Shown one piece after another: positions 45,890 through 58,893 of a stretch of DNA of 64,000 bases (its first letter is position 1; every line of letters starts with the position of its first letter). The position numbers were made by a program, and so were the translations under genes. Below the pieces are notes generated by a model that was not told where the DNA came from, searched no databases, and worked only from the letters and a program-made list of their open reading frames with translations. The stretch is from Turnera subulata (Eukaryota > Streptophyta > Magnoliopsida > Malpighiales > Passifloraceae). The stretch is taken from NCBI GenBank assembly GCA_028386065.3, contig JAKUCV010002500.1, positions 139,200 to 203,199 of the forward strand. Reading direction: 5' to 3'.

Positions 45890-47824
45890 AAGGTTCACTT
45901 TCGGGTTTTCATCATAGTTACGATGCCGAAATCCTTTTAGCAAACATCGACGCAGTATCGTCGTAATGTCGAAATTATTCTTTGCATTATTGTGGTGTTA
46001 GGCCGTCGTAATGCTGGGTAGTTACCCGGTATTCTCGCCGTTCTACGCCGTCATAATGCCAGAATTTCTCCGAATTATTCATCGGCATCTCCTTTCAAAT
46101 TTGCTAAATTGGTTTCGACATTCGTTAAGACATATGGAAACCCATCTATTTTATGCACTTGTTTGTTTGTTTTGCATCCACTTGCATTATAAATATTGTG
46201 TTTGCATGTTTGTTTGATTGTTTGTTTATGTGTTAGTTTGCATGTTAGGGGGTCCCCAAGGATGAAATGGGTATGTCTACTAGGACATGCCCTAAACCAA
46301 CTTTTATGCTCGATGCAAAAATATTTTAAACTTGGTTTTTCAAAAAGCTTTTCCTTCGATGATGATCATATCGTCAAAGATAGTGCCTTCAATCAATGAT
46401 GCCCACTTCAATGATGATGTTAAGTGTCCCTCAAGAATGAGAAACATTTTCGATTATTTCAAAAATGCTTTCTACAAATCCTTTTGGGCATGAAAATCAT
46501 TATAGATGCAAGCTTTTGTCAAATTCACCCACCTTTATCCAAAAAAGAGTTTTCATATGCAAGAGCCAATTTTCTCCAAACTGTACCTTTTCAAAAAAAA
46601 ATCACTAAAGCTAGTTTTCAAACACAAAATATTTTTGATAAGAGCCATGCTCTCAGATGGCAATATGAAAGAACTAAAATGAATATTTTAGCAACCAATC
46701 ACCCTTTTTGTATCGATGTTCTGTTAGCCTGAAACTGGACTCTGAATGTAGAACATCACTCCTGTCAAGCATTTGTCTAGGTTTAGTCTTATAAAATGGT
46801 TTTCACTAAAGCATTGTATGTTTTCAAGACTGGCTCATCTATATTCTTTGAGAAATTGCATACATGAGATTTATGCACAAAATTCTATCCTTTACATGGA
46901 AATGACAGAAGTTTGCATTGAAAACCACTTTTAATGCCCAAATGTGTTTTTTATAATGCATTTGTTTTGAGACACTTTCTGAGAAGAGTGACTGCATGCA
47001 CTCAACAAAGTGCTTTGAGAAACTGAGCCCACCGTTCTAGAACTGGACACAGAAGTTCATTTAAGTGAAGATCGGGCCAATTCTAGAAGAAGACCTGGGT
47101 TAGCCTTGGGGATCCCCATTTAGGAGATCTACGAGAGCTTTGAACCCAATGAGAGAGGGGTACGTAGGCAGTCTCAAGTGGATGAGGCGCAAGCTCAAAT
47201 GTGTGAATATTGTGTGTTTTGTTTCGTATTTGTTTGTTTGTTTTTTTGTGAACATGAAGTATATGATCCAACTATGAACTATACACATTTGTTTGGCATC
47301 CAATATCATCGGTATTGTCATAGTGAAGACGGTAGTCCGTGATAAACGAATCCCCAGACCCTCCTCTTGGATTCGAGATCAGTGCATTATTTGGAGTCAA
47401 CAACGGGTTTTCCTCAAATTTTTCCTTAATAAATTTGGGTGGCGACTCCTTGTCAAGATGAAAATCAAGAAAACACCAAGAACAGTGTGCGCCTAGTATT
47501 TTCGTGAGTTTGTCCGGATTTGTGATATCCTCTTTGAATGAACTTAGCCGAAGTGTGAACACCGTGCATGCATATTCTGTCTATGGTTGCTGGATTTTAA
47601 GAAAGACCGATTGTGACTCCTCTAGTTTAAATTTGGGAATATACATGGAATGATGATTCTTTGGGAAGCGGTTAATTTTTTCTATCCCGGGAATCATCGA
47701 ATCGATTCCTCCCACTCAGGATAAGCTAGTTCTTACAAAATAACACGAATCGTAGCCCATCGTTCTTAAGCCATGGTCACGAGGCAATATCCCTGCCAAC
47801 CGGGCCGAGGTCACGGTGCCCACA
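44817..47824 (+). repeat. LTR-derived insertion (3008 bp) in LINE ORF2
   Basis: The insert begins cattagcacccaaattttg (the first two bases may be an eroded TG) and ends tgcccaca. It is flanked by gcggc (44812-44816) and gcggg (47825-47829), and ORF2 stops and resumes at these points. It contains a TATA-like tataaatagg at about 45621, a CT repeat at 45850-45884, and gggtggcgactcc at 47437. No coding domains are present. It is probably a solo LTR, though the gggtggcgactcc motif may mark a primer site, in which case the last 390 bp would be leader. Its right 1.8 kb matches 7812-9575. Confidence 0.7.
44930..45530 (+). repeat. Three diverged tandem units inside the LTR
   Basis: Three roughly 250-bp units can be followed. 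Each has ttca(g)g(g)..., then gagac-catct/cctcc, then tttttgaggattttt, then a ggtcc/cggtgggtccc phrase, followed by runs of ggtcatg/ggtcacc. The units start near 44960, 45165 and 45415. Confidence 0.6.
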
Positions 47825-49346
47825 GCGGGAAGCCCCAAATTTTCCCAGAGTTCTAGGGATTTGTGTTCTTAATATCAACCTGATATGGTCTTTTTTATTT
47901 GAGGTTCAGATTTTGGGAACTTGAGCTGCTCAGATATCTTTGCAATTTGGTTTTAATTCTGCTGTGAGAATGGATACAGTTGGGTTTTTCGGGTGGTATT
48001 TGGGTGCTTTGGTATAGTGCTTAGGAGCATTTATCTCTTGTTGCCTCTTATGTGCAGTTCCTTTCCTTTCGTGGTGTATTGCCCTCTGGTGTTGTGTTTT
48101 CTCTATGCGTGTATAATCATCCGAATAGTATGCAACGGAGTCTTTTGTGGGCACATCTTAATTCCCTGGTTATGATGTCTGATGCTGCATGGTTGTTGGT
48201 TGGAGATTTTAATAACTACTTGTCCTCTGCTGAAACTTTTGATGGTGTGTTTTCCTCTGCAAAGGCACGCCAGTTTAGTTCTTGGCTTGACTTTTTGCAT
48301 TTGATGGACCTGGGGTTTAATGGTCCTCTTTTCACCTGTGTTCACACTATGCGAGGGGTTCGTACTGTCCAAAAATGGCTAGACCTTGTTTTTGCCTCTT
48401 GTGAGTGGCGTGAGTTGTTTCCGGATGCTTCCCTGATTCATCTGCCTCAGACCTATTTTGATCGTCATCTGATTCTACTTCACTTTACTGGTTTCTCGGC
48501 ACCTCCTCTGGTTAAGCCTTTTCGGTTTGAAGCTTATTGGCTTTCTTATCCTCAATACCACAATTTTGTTTTACAGGCCTAGCTATATGACCCGGTTCAT
48601 TTTGAGCAATGGTTGTTTCGGGTTGAAGTGGCCTCTTTGCAATTTAATAAGGAGAAGTTTGGTAATTTATTCCGGAGGATGAGCTGTCTTGTTGCTCACT
48701 TGCATGGGTTCACATTACCTTGGCTCGGGGTCACAATTCGGCCCTAGCCTCCCTAGAGTTTCAGTTAACGAGAGACTATCAATAGGTCTTAAAGGAAGAA
48801 GAGATGTTGTGGTTTCAAAAGTCTCGTAAATAGTAGATTTCACAGGGATAGGTGTATGAGGTTTTATCATTTTTTTACTATTCGTAAACGGTGGCATAAT
48901 AAGGTTGAACGGCTCTGTCTCTCTAGTTAATGGTCCTTCGACCCCTTGGCATCGAAACAAGCTATGTTGGACCATTATGTGGGGATTATGGGCACCCCTC
49001 TACTGTCACGCCTGGTCCTCCCTAACATATTCCCTCCCCACAGTTGTCGGCTGAGGACTGTCTCTCTCTTAGATGTCCTGTTGCTAAAGAGGAAGTTTGG
49101 GATGTTTTTTGGAGTATGGGCAGTTATAAGTCTCTTGGGCCGGATGGATTTTCCCCGGTTTTCTTTAAGTCGATTTGGCGTATTATTGGTGACGATCTTT
49201 GGGCAATGGTAGTGAAGGCATTTGAAACTGGTACTCTAGATCATAAGTTGTCTGCTACTTTGATTGTCTTGATTCCTAAGGTTGCTTCCCCTGAATTGGT
49301 CACTCATGTTCGGCCTATAAGTCTTTGTAATGTCCCTTACAAAGTT

Positions 49347-51173
49347 GGGTAAATAGCATATATAGGGTCTGTACTATTTCAAAAATATCTTTTGAAGGTT
49401 TGTACTATTTTTTGTTCCTTTTACGGGTTTGTACTCTTATTTTCCATCTCTTTTAGGGATCTCGGGCTGCCCCTGGATGTCGTGGACTACTCGAGTGGGA
49501 GGTGCACTACACGCGAACTCTTCTTTACACGTAGCTCCGAGTGATGCCCACTGTACATAGTGGGTCCCACTTCCAAAATTTTCCCAAAAATAAATTTCTA
49601 AGTATTTTTTGAAAGAATTATTATTTCTAATACATAAAGCATATTTTTGGAGCTCAAAATTTTTTCCTAGATATTGTTTTAATTTTTTTTCCTAATATTT
49701 TTTTAAAAAAGAAAAATATGTATGCCTCCAATCAACAATGCAACAAGCTCAAATTTTTTTTCCCAAGTATTTTCAAAATATTTTTTATTTCCTAAATTTG
49801 TTAAAAGAAAAAATTTAAAATATTGCCGACAATAAATTGTATTTTGATCCGTCACCCACGCCCCTCATCTTCCCCTTCGTCTCATCCAACAACGCCTCCA
49901 CCAAGCCACCCTACTAACCTGTCATTGCTTAATTGACACCATTAGAAACCGAGTTCCCATCCAATTCTTTAAATCCCAGTAGAGGCAATTGACACATTAG
50001 ATTTATATATATAAAAAAGGAAACAACGATAGAGACAACCCAAAAGACAACTTGTAAAGGTATGACTATGACCAAAAACAACCAAAAAAAACTCTTCCAA
50101 AAACAAACATGTTAGGGAGAGAGAGAGCAAGAATGACAAGTCACAAGTTAACATGAGTTCCTGACCAAAACTGGAGTTTCAAGTTCATCTTCAACTAAAC
50201 TCTAAAGAGAGAGAGAGGGAGAGGAAGAGACTAACAAAAGAGGGGTCGTGTAGATAAATGGATGCAAGGAAAATAGTGGTGGCAGTAGAAGATGTAGACG
50301 CAGTAAGAACAACCCATCAATGAGCTCTTCACAATCTATTTCACTATGGTGATTTTCTTACCCTCCTCCATGTCTTCTCTCCCTCAAGCTCAAGAAGCAA
50401 AAAGAAGACCAGCTCCGATTGAAAGGATACCAATTGTCTCTATCTTTCAAAGACAATGCCGCTGCCTCCTTGCACCGCCCGTCCAGTCGCACGCGGTGGT
50501 GAGTGGATCCGTTGGGTTGACCCGGCTGCCTGGAGACAGGTACCCCTCTGCTATCAGATCTTCGAACATGGAGGAGTAGAACTGACGGCTTTGATCTAGT
50601 CCTTGTTCGTGTGTTTACGCCATGGGAGTAAAGGGGGAAACGTGTAATCAAGTGACGGAGGGCTTGATTTGGGGATTTTAGGGGTGAGATCGTGGGGGTT
50701 TATTTCTTTTATTTCTTTTTTTTTAAATTTCTGTTAAGCAATTGTAGAAATTAAACTTTTATGTCATTTTTGGCCTTTATGCCATTTTTGTGTTTTAGTT
50801 TTTTTTCTTTGTTGCAAGTTTTCATATTTTTTTTCCTTTCTTTTTTTCTATTTATGTTAAATAATTTAATCAATTAAATTTGTATTAAAAAATAGAAATA
50901 ATTTTTTATGGTAAAAAGAAGCAAAAATGGGTCCCAGGTGACACTGTGGACTGCGCATGCAAAACACTCGTCTCACGCGTTGGCACGTGTCCAAAAATGA
51001 GGGGCGTATACTTCACCTCCGTGCCGGGCAGTCCACGTCATCTGGGGGGCTGTCCGAGACCCCTAAAAGGAACGAAAAATCAGTGTACAGACCCGTAAAA
51101 GGGGAAAAAACATAGTACAGACCCCCAAACGATACTTTTTAAACAGTATGGGCCCTATATATGCCATTTACCC
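49347..51173. mobile_element. Non-autonomous Mutator-like element (MULE) in LINE RT
   Basis: The element is 1827 bp. The ends gggtaaatagcatatataggg and its counterpart ending ctatatatgccatttaccc open imperfect terminal inverted repeats of about 185 bp (49347-49530 and 50990-51173). A 9-bp duplication flanks it, tacaaagtt (49338-49346) and tataaagtt (51174-51182), one mismatch, the length expected of MULEs. Removing it with one duplication lets the LINE RT read on in frame (PYKV into LTKV). No transposase is present. The core (49860-50640) includes a GC-richer stretch that could be captured host DNA, which I do not recognise. Confidence 0.9.
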
Positions 51174-53689
51174 TATAAAGTTCTTACCAAAGTTATTGTG
51201 GGTCACTTAAGGCCATTTTTGGATTCTGTGATTAGTCCTTTGCATATCATTATTGTGCAAGAGTTGCTTCATTCCTTTCGGTGCTCTAGGAGTCGGAAGG
51301 GTGCTATGGTTATCAAGCTTGATTTGATGAAGGCTTATGATAGTGTACATTAGGAGTTTCTCCATTCTACTTTTGGTGTTCTTCGGTTTACCGGCTTCGT
51401 TGATTCAGTTGATTATGGCATGTGTTACTGGTCTGTCTTATTCTTTGTTGTGGAATGGGAAAGATTGCCCTCTATTGTTGGTCAACGGGGATTGCGGCAA
51501 GGTGAACCGCTTTCCCCGTACCTCTTTGTATTGAGTATGGAGTGACTCTCTCTTTTGATTAATCAGCAGATACAGTATAATGAATGGAAACCAGTACGTG
51601 CTTCTCGTCTGGGTCCTACTTTTTCTCATGTCACATTTGCTGATGTTGTTATGCTTTTTGCTGAGGCTACTCCCCATCAGGCCCGGGTCATTAAGCAAAC
51701 AATTCAGACCTTTTGCAAATTTTCTGGGATGGCAGTTAACCACTCTAAATCTTAATTTTATGTTTCTCCCTCGGTGAGTGTGCGCTGTGCCCGTGTTTTG
51801 AAGTCGATTTTGAGTATGGTGCTTACTTTTGGCCTGGGGTGGTATCTTGGCATACCCTTGCATCATGGGCGGGCTGGTAATGCTCTTTCAAGTTTGTTGT
51901 GGACAGTATACGTTCTAAGTTGCAGTGTTGGCAGTCATAGTGTTTGTTTTTGGCAGGCAGGGCCACTCTAGTCCAAAGCACACTAACGGCTATACCACTT
52001 TATCCAATGTAAGCTACGTGGCTCCCTGTTTCGGTTTGTAATGATATTGATAAAATTGCACGCATTTTTTTATGTTCAAGGGGCTCGGAGTGATGAGTTC
52101 ATTTGCTCAGGTGGGATGTGGTTACTCGGCCTCAGGTTTCTAGTGGTCTTGGCATTCATCGTGCTTGGGAGAATAATATCTCCATACATGACAAAGTGGG
52201 TTGGAAATTAATTCATGGTGAGATAAAGTCGTGGGCTGCATTGCTCCTGGCGAAGTATTTGGGAGATGCTCCGCTTTTTGACAATTCTCTGTTAGTTTCT
52301 GCTTCTTCATTTTGGAAAGGGATTGTGTGTAGTGTTGCTGCATTAGCTAAGGGCCTGTGTTAGAGGGTAGGCTTTGGTGATTTTATCTCTTTTTGGTATG
52401 ATCGCTGGTTAAGGGCTGCATCTCTGTGTGAGTTTGTTCAGCATGAGATCCCAATAGAACTTCAGAATATGACGGTGGCTGATTTTATTTAGTAAGCATT
52501 GGGATTTCTCATTGGTTATTCCTCTCTTGCCACCTCAGGTTGTTTCCACAATTTTTGCTACTTCTCTTTCCATTTATACTTCAGTTCCTGATGTGTTATA
52601 CTGGGTCACTACCTTGATGGTGTTTACTCGGCCAAGAGGACTTATTGTTGGCTTATTGTAACCCGTCTTTTGGCTGCCTCTTTAGAGGACTTATTGTTGG
52701 CTTATTCACTCGTTGTGGCCGGTTGCTAACAAATGCTCGACGTGTTTGTTTGCACTTATGGGTCGACGCGGTGTGTACCTATTATGGTGATCAGGTGGAG
52801 GATGTTGATCACATCCTTCGGCATTATCACCGAGCCCAAGGGGTCTGGGAATTAGTCATCCCATTATCGCACCAGGCCTCTTTTCGGAGTGGGGACTTTT
52901 TGGAGTGGTTTAATGGGCATGCTTTTGGTGAGAGACATTTACTCTCTAATCTCTTATTCATTGTTTTATGTTGGAAGTTATGGTATGTAAGGAATGTGTT
53001 TATTTTAAAGGGTGTGGAGGCTCAAACCTTTGGGTTGGTGTATTCGGCCAAGCTTTCGGTGTAAGAGTATGCGACAACTTTTCTTGTTCCTTCCTCTATT
53101 TCTTCTCCTTGTTGGGTGGCTTGGAGTCGGCCTCCTCCGAATTGGGTGAAGATCAATGTGGATGGTAGTTCCTTTACTACTGTTGGTCATTCTAGTGCTG
53201 GGGTTTTATTAGAAATTATCTAGGGTACGGGTGTTGGGTTTCTCTGCCTATCTGGGCAATGCTAGTTGTTTGGCTTCTAAATTGTTTGTAATGAGATAGG
53301 TTATATTGCTCGCTTGGGATCATGGGTGCAGGCTAGTTCGATTGGAGAGTGATTCACAGTTAGCGGTTGGGTTTGTCCACTAAGGTGTTCCGGCCTTTCA
53401 TCGTTTAGTTGCCCTTTCCGATGACATCAGGGCGTTGGTGGATCGAGATTGGGAGTATCTGGTGAGACATATTTTTCGAGAAGGGAATTTCTATATTGAC
53501 TGACTTGCTAAGCAAGGAGCTCATCAAGTTAAAGCTCTTCGCCTCTAGTCTTCTCTTCCTAGTTCTTTATTTAGTTTTCTTCTAGCTGATGTGATCTGGG
53601 TTGCAAGTCTACGGCCCTAGTATTTTGTTGTTGCTTTTCTTTCTCTTCTGCTTTGTTGCTTCACTTTTCCAATGTACCAAAAAAAACTT

Positions 53690-56600
53690 TAGCCATGATT
53701 CACCCACATAGGTTTAATTTTTTCCATGATTTTCTTAAATTATCTTTACTTCAACTTTTAAACATGAACGGATTTAAGTTGGCCTTTAAATTGTTTATCT
53801 TGGGAATCTAAGTCATAATTGATTGGCAAACATGTAAGATATAAGTCGCAACTTCTAATACTCACAATCTGAATCTTGGATTTTTTTTATTGTTTAATTC
53901 TTTAGATTTATTCCCTACCTTGATGTGTATTAATGAAATTATACTATTATAGTATTGTTTGTTTATTCAATTCAAAATATTATTTTCCCGTGAAGAATAA
54001 ATTAACAGGCAGACTATGAAGCATACCCATCAATGAATTATAAAAAAACTGAAGAGTTCAATCTCAAAATATTAATGATGAGATGAGGCTTTATAGATTC
54101 TTAGAGTAATGAGAGAGGAGAAGGTGAAAGGTAAAAAATTGTTTTGGTAGATAAAGAAGTAAAAATGCATTATCAATTAGGAAAAATTATGCATATCTAT
54201 TATTTATTTTTTTAATATTTTGAGGACACAAATAATATGTATATTTTAGCATTAATTTTTTTTCAAATTTAAAAGGAACAAAAGTATAAGCTATAATGTT
54301 TATCAAAGAAGTGGTGAGATTCAGAGATATGTTCCAGAAAGACAAAACTTACTTTATCATGCACGTAATGGCAAAAAACCGAATCCAAAATTGGCAATAG
54401 CTAACCAAAATATTGAAATAACATTATCAAACTCAACATTTGCATGTACTAAAATAAGATTTCAGCGAGTTCAGTGGTGTTGAGAAGTATGAGAAACGGA
54501 AGCCAATAAATAAGTATATGAACCATTCATTAATTTAAATATTTATATTTAATTAAAAATCTAACCAAACTTATTATGAATTGTGATCAATGTGAAGCCA
54601 AAAACAGCCTTAGAAGAGAAGTGATATTGAAAAATCAAAAGTAAGAATAAAAATTTCAAATTACGTATAATAGAGATTTTTGGTATGATAGTTTTCCTCT
54701 AGTAAAACTATCATGGTAAATCCAAAAATACAAAAAAGCTATCTATATTTAAGAGTAGTAAGTATATTATCTGTTTAAATTAAAGCGACTTTGACAAAAA
54801 AATAAAAAATAAATATTTGTTAACAGATTTAGAAGACAACACAAAGAAGATATTCAAATTAAATAACTATAAAATATATAAATAATAAGAGCTATTGAAA
54901 TTATATAATATGAAAAATACAAAACTTGAGTACATCAGCAGCAAAAAAAAAGTAAGTAAATAAGTTTAATAATGCTAACGTTTCTAAATTCAAAATAACA
55001 TTTGTTGCATTAACCAAAATATTAGATGTGTTCAAGTATTATATTGTTAATAAGATGGTAAAGAGAGAAAAACTATGATATCATGTATACAAAAGATGTG
55101 GAAAGAAAGTATGTTTTAGACTATAAAGCTTGATGTGAAGGAGAAAAATGTAATGAATGATGGCTACAAACCAAGGTATAAGCATAGTAATAATCGAACA
55201 ATTACTTCTCTAATTTTAAACATTAATAAAAAAAATTCATGTTTACTTCATATCTCATAGGTAAATTTTAAGACTTTAAGTGTCTTGACGAATAAGATAA
55301 TGCATCAATAACCTTATTCGATGTCGTAAAAATGATAATTGGATGCAATGCGACTAATCATGTTGCTATGTCAGTGCATGAGATAAATAATAAACAATAA
55401 GTAATAATTGAAAATTTAATTTGTACAAGTGTTGACAAATCTAACCTATTATTTAGTAAGAAAAGCAAAAAATTGAAAAGTTAATCACCTGGCAAGACAA
55501 AGGATATATTTTGTAAGTAAGGATGAACAACAAACGACTGGAATAGGAAAAAAAGACGATTTGTTGCAGAAGAAGTACGAAATACAACTATTAAAGAACA
55601 AAAAAGAAAAGAAAAAATTTGGATTTGTATTATAGATGAAGATAGTCTTAGTATAAAAAAAATGAAGATAGTCAAACACAACCAATTTTAAATAAAGTTA
55701 AACTAGTTAAAAAATAAAGCATATTGTTATTAGAGGCACTTTACTTTTCAAAGTTTTCTAGGTAGACCCAATTTGTTTAGTGCTTAATACATTGCAATTT
55801 TAATGTAATTGGAGAAGATTATTATATGAGATGATTATTATATTAACTATTTGGTTTCCTTAGAAATTCATTTAACAAATTTTAAATTGATTATTGTTTT
55901 AATTATATAATTATATGTTTTTGACAAACAAAATCATACTTCGTTGGCATATGCACCAAAACTAGTAAATCCTAAAAGAAAGATGTGAACCCTTAGGTAA
56001 ATTAGAAAAATAAAAAATTCTTAAGAAAAAAAAGACCCAAAAGATATTTTATTAATTGGGGAATCCCTATAATTAAATTTTCGAATGAGAACTTTCCTAC
56101 TTGAGTGATGTACACCCCCACATTGGTGAGTTCTTTTTTTCGTATATCCTTCACAAAAAGTTGCCCGTCATAATACATATATACATAGTAGTTGCATACT
56201 ATATATGGAATTCCTGTATTCCATCACCATGTATTGTTACAATTAAATTCCTGGCAAAAAAAAATGTAACCTCACAACTAAACGAGAAGAAGGAAAGCAT
56301 GTGGGATTATAAACTGGTGCCATCAATTTTGGCTAGAAATAAGGTTAAGAGAATACATAGTCAGATCTTCTTAACACATAGAATAGAATTTTGATTTGCA
56401 GGTAATGCAAGTAGAGAGTGTTGAGAATTAAAAAGGGGATAGCAAAAACAAAATGAACACGGAGCAGCTGGTTCGGTGTAAAGTATATATGTATACTTCG
56501 ACAAAAAAAAAGTATATATGTATAGGTAATTTGTGAAAGACTAGACGCAGGGATGGTCCTTTACATGAATCATGATGTGGCCCTCGCTCTAGTTGCAATG

Positions 56601-56702
56601 TAGTAGCTTAATGCAAAAGATAAGAACAACAATATGAATGCTTCTGGGATGAATATTGAAGGTAAAGAAAGATATTAGATCTAACAAGAAAAAGGAGAAG
56701 AA
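53690..56702. other. AT-rich intergenic region
   Basis: No gene is recognised. The sequence is very AT-rich with poly(A) stretches. The part 55920-55965 (ttcgttggcatatgcaccaaaactagt) faintly resembles a Helitron 3' end. 56400-56700 would hold the 3' UTR of the polygalacturonase gene. Confidence 0.45.
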
Positions 56703-58273
56703 TCAAAAGCAAGGAGGCGGGTTTTGCGTGCCGTAAGACCTGCCATTGGCATAAGCGCAAGAGGAAGTAGTAGGTCCACCGTGGGTATCTCCAACTGAAG
56801 CCGAGTGTAAATTGATGTTCTTGAGCAGAATGTCTGTGCAGGGGTATTTGGCGCTGCAGTTGAGAGTTAGGGCAACTTGAGTGGCGGAAGTGCCCCAAAT
56901 GTTGTCGAAAGTGAGGTCTTTGATCTGAATGTGGGAAGGAGTGTTGAATTCATGACAAGGAGGGTTAGGGCAGTAGTGCTGGTCGATCATGATAGGCTTC
57001 CTCACATTAATCATCCTAATGTTGCGGTAGTGGAAGTTGGAAGCCAGGCCAGGATTCGGGGAAGACCTTGTTTTGATCCTTATCCCATGATCAGTTCCAT
57101 CGAAGGTGCAGTCCTGCACAGTAACACCCACAACCGTGTCTTCCTTAAGACCAGGGTAACCCCCCATACTCCCTACACTAATCCCATGGCCAGGCCCGCA
57201 GTGAACATCAGAGATGTTGATGTTCTTGCTGCCGGCTACAATGGCGACACAGTCGTCCCCCGTCCCGATTTTAGAGCCCCATATCCTCACCTGTTCCGAA
57301 CCCCCAATCTTGATCCCGTCGGTGTTAGGGCTCTCCTCCGGGGCCGTAAGTCTCACCTTGTAGATCTCCATCTTATTGCATCCGTAGAGCGACATGTGTG
57401 CGTTTTGGCTATTCACTGATCTTATATGATGTACCTTCCCGTTGCTGATAGATTCCAGCCTTAGTGACTGCTCAAGTTAACACACACCAATATATATGTA
57501 TATATTATAAACCACACCACCACCACCAACAACAACAACAACTTAACTCTTATATATCCCTAACTAGTTTTTTTTTTTAATTTGCATGTAGAAAAAATTC
57601 AACTAATTATCTATACATATATACTTAAGAAATTAACCAGAAAGGAAAACTTACTATAGCACGTTGGTAACAATGAGGGTTGGTAGTACAATCCCAAAGC
57701 CTTTCCCCTTGGCCATCAAAGTATCCGCCACCGCTTATGGTGAGCCGATCAACATATCTGAAGGTAATCCATCTAGTGGTGTCCTTTAAATTACCTGCCG
57801 GCTTCAACGTGCCCTTCAGTTGAAATGCTATTGGACCTTTGCATTCTCCTTGAAATACCACCGAGTCCAACACATACTCTCCTTTTGGGATCACAACCTT
57901 CGTTCTTCCTCGCCATTCGCATGCATCCTTCCATGCTTCCAAGAATGCCTACTTAATTTTAAATATACATATACATATATATATAAGAGAATTCCCGACA
58001 GATGCATATATATGTATACTATCTATTACAACTAGTTGATTGGATTAAATGGTATATATGCATGTATATAATGTATCAATCATTACATAAATTCAAACAA
58101 AAAATTTAAATACTAACCTTGCTGCTTTCCGTCCTCCCATCAGAAACCGCACCGTATTTTCTCACATTGAAAACCTTTCTTGGTTTACTGCCAGCATGAG
58201 CAACCATAAGAAAAAGGGACATCACTAGTAAGACTCTAGCAAAACCCATTATTATCTTCGAATCTATGGCCAT
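56703..58273 (-). CDS. Polygalacturonase, glycoside hydrolase family 28, three exons, complete
   Basis: This secreted enzyme hydrolyses alpha-1,4-galacturonan in cell-wall pectin. Exons on the minus strand are 58273-58118, 57948-57655 and 57467-56703, all in phase 0, giving 52 + 98 + 254 = 404 aa, a normal length. Residues 1-27 form a signal peptide (hydrophobic RVLLVMSLFLMVAHA). KVFNVRKYGAVSDGRTESS opens the mature domain. All four GH28 motifs are present: NTD (198-200), GTGDDC with the catalytic aspartates 221-222, GPGHGISVGS with His244, and RIK (280-282). The C-terminal GTSATQVALTLNCS and paired cysteines resemble plant exo-type/pollen polygalacturonases, but exo versus endo action cannot be settled. 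An inner Met at residue 9 is an alternative start. All key residues are intact, so the gene is probably active. Confidence 0.95.
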
Positions 58274-58840
58274 ATGTTCTCCGAAACTCCTATGCGGTAT
58301 GTGCTTTATCCGATATGCACAAGGCAGAGTGAAAAGTCTGGTTAATATCTACAAGTTTTGTTGCCTAGTTTAGCATGAATATGTTTGGTAATTCTTCAAT
58401 TCTTTGATTCACACAATCTGATGTGATTCTTTACACTCGATTCAGGACATTGCTGGATGAAACTATATCGACATCTTTCTTTCTTATTTATCTTTGTCAC
58501 TTGACAACGGATATCCTTACTCTCTTGCTTAGATCTAGATGGGTCTTAAATCAATGGATATCGTATCTAATCTTCTGAGCAATCTTACAATTGGTTGTCC
58601 AAACTATTTTTATAATTTCGTTTACAATGGTCAAAACAAATTAGGCAACTGGCAAAAGAAAAAAAAAAAAATTGGGCAATTCAAACTCGAATAACAATAC
58701 TTCTCAAAAAAACTCGAATAACAATTACTACTGGCGTAGTCAAATGCCCTCAAAACGCCCTAAAATATCAAGTTAATTCTAGTTATTGTCAATGAATTGA
58801 TTCACTCGAATATTTCAGCCTATAATTTAGGACATAATAA

Positions 58841-58893
<53 letters not shown>

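Larger units (their letters stand above)
44780..53625 (+). pseudogene. LINE ORF2 (endonuclease, reverse transcriptase, zf-RVT, RNase H), interrupted twice
   Basis: ORF2 starts at ATG 44780 (MIKLFSWNCRG). It is cut after 12 codons by the LTR insert and resumes at 47825. 48100-48580 carries the endonuclease (WLLVGDFNN, LDLVFASCEWRELFP). 49044-49346 starts the RT (SYKSLGPDGFSPVFFKSIW, HVRPISLCNVPYKV). After the MULE insert it goes on from 51183 with LTKVIVGHLRP and VIKLDLMKAYDSVH. The catalytic box reads FADV instead of FADD at about 51640. 52700-52860 is the zf-RVT region (CTYYGDQVEDVDHILRHY). 53130-53560 is the RNase H-like domain (PPPNWVKINVDGSS). Stops and frameshifts are frequent. Confidence 0.85.
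38130..53685 (+). mobile_element. Full-length L1-type LINE expanded by four nested insertions
   Basis: The parts lie in correct order on the plus strand. They are a 5' leader (38130-38320), ORF1 (38321-39097, 42603-43407 and 44274-44779), ORF2 endonuclease (44780-44816 and 47825-48600), reverse transcriptase (48946-49346 and 51183-52000), zf-RVT (about 52700-52860), RNase H-like domain (53130-53560) and an A stretch (53677-53685). Subtracting the inserts 39098-42602, 43416-44265, 44817-47824 and 49347-51173 and their target duplications leaves about 6.3 kb, the normal size of a plant L1. The element is dead: many stops and a changed RT catalytic box. A target duplication of the LINE itself was not found. 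Confidence 0.85.

Noticed and set aside
50346..50651. Overlapping frames of 77 and 97 codons in the MULE core
   Set aside because: No recognisable family. They may be captured DNA but there is no support for a gene.
56877..57419. Open frame of 180 codons opposite the polygalacturonase
   Set aside because: It is a shadow of a well-supported GH28 exon with all catalytic motifs.
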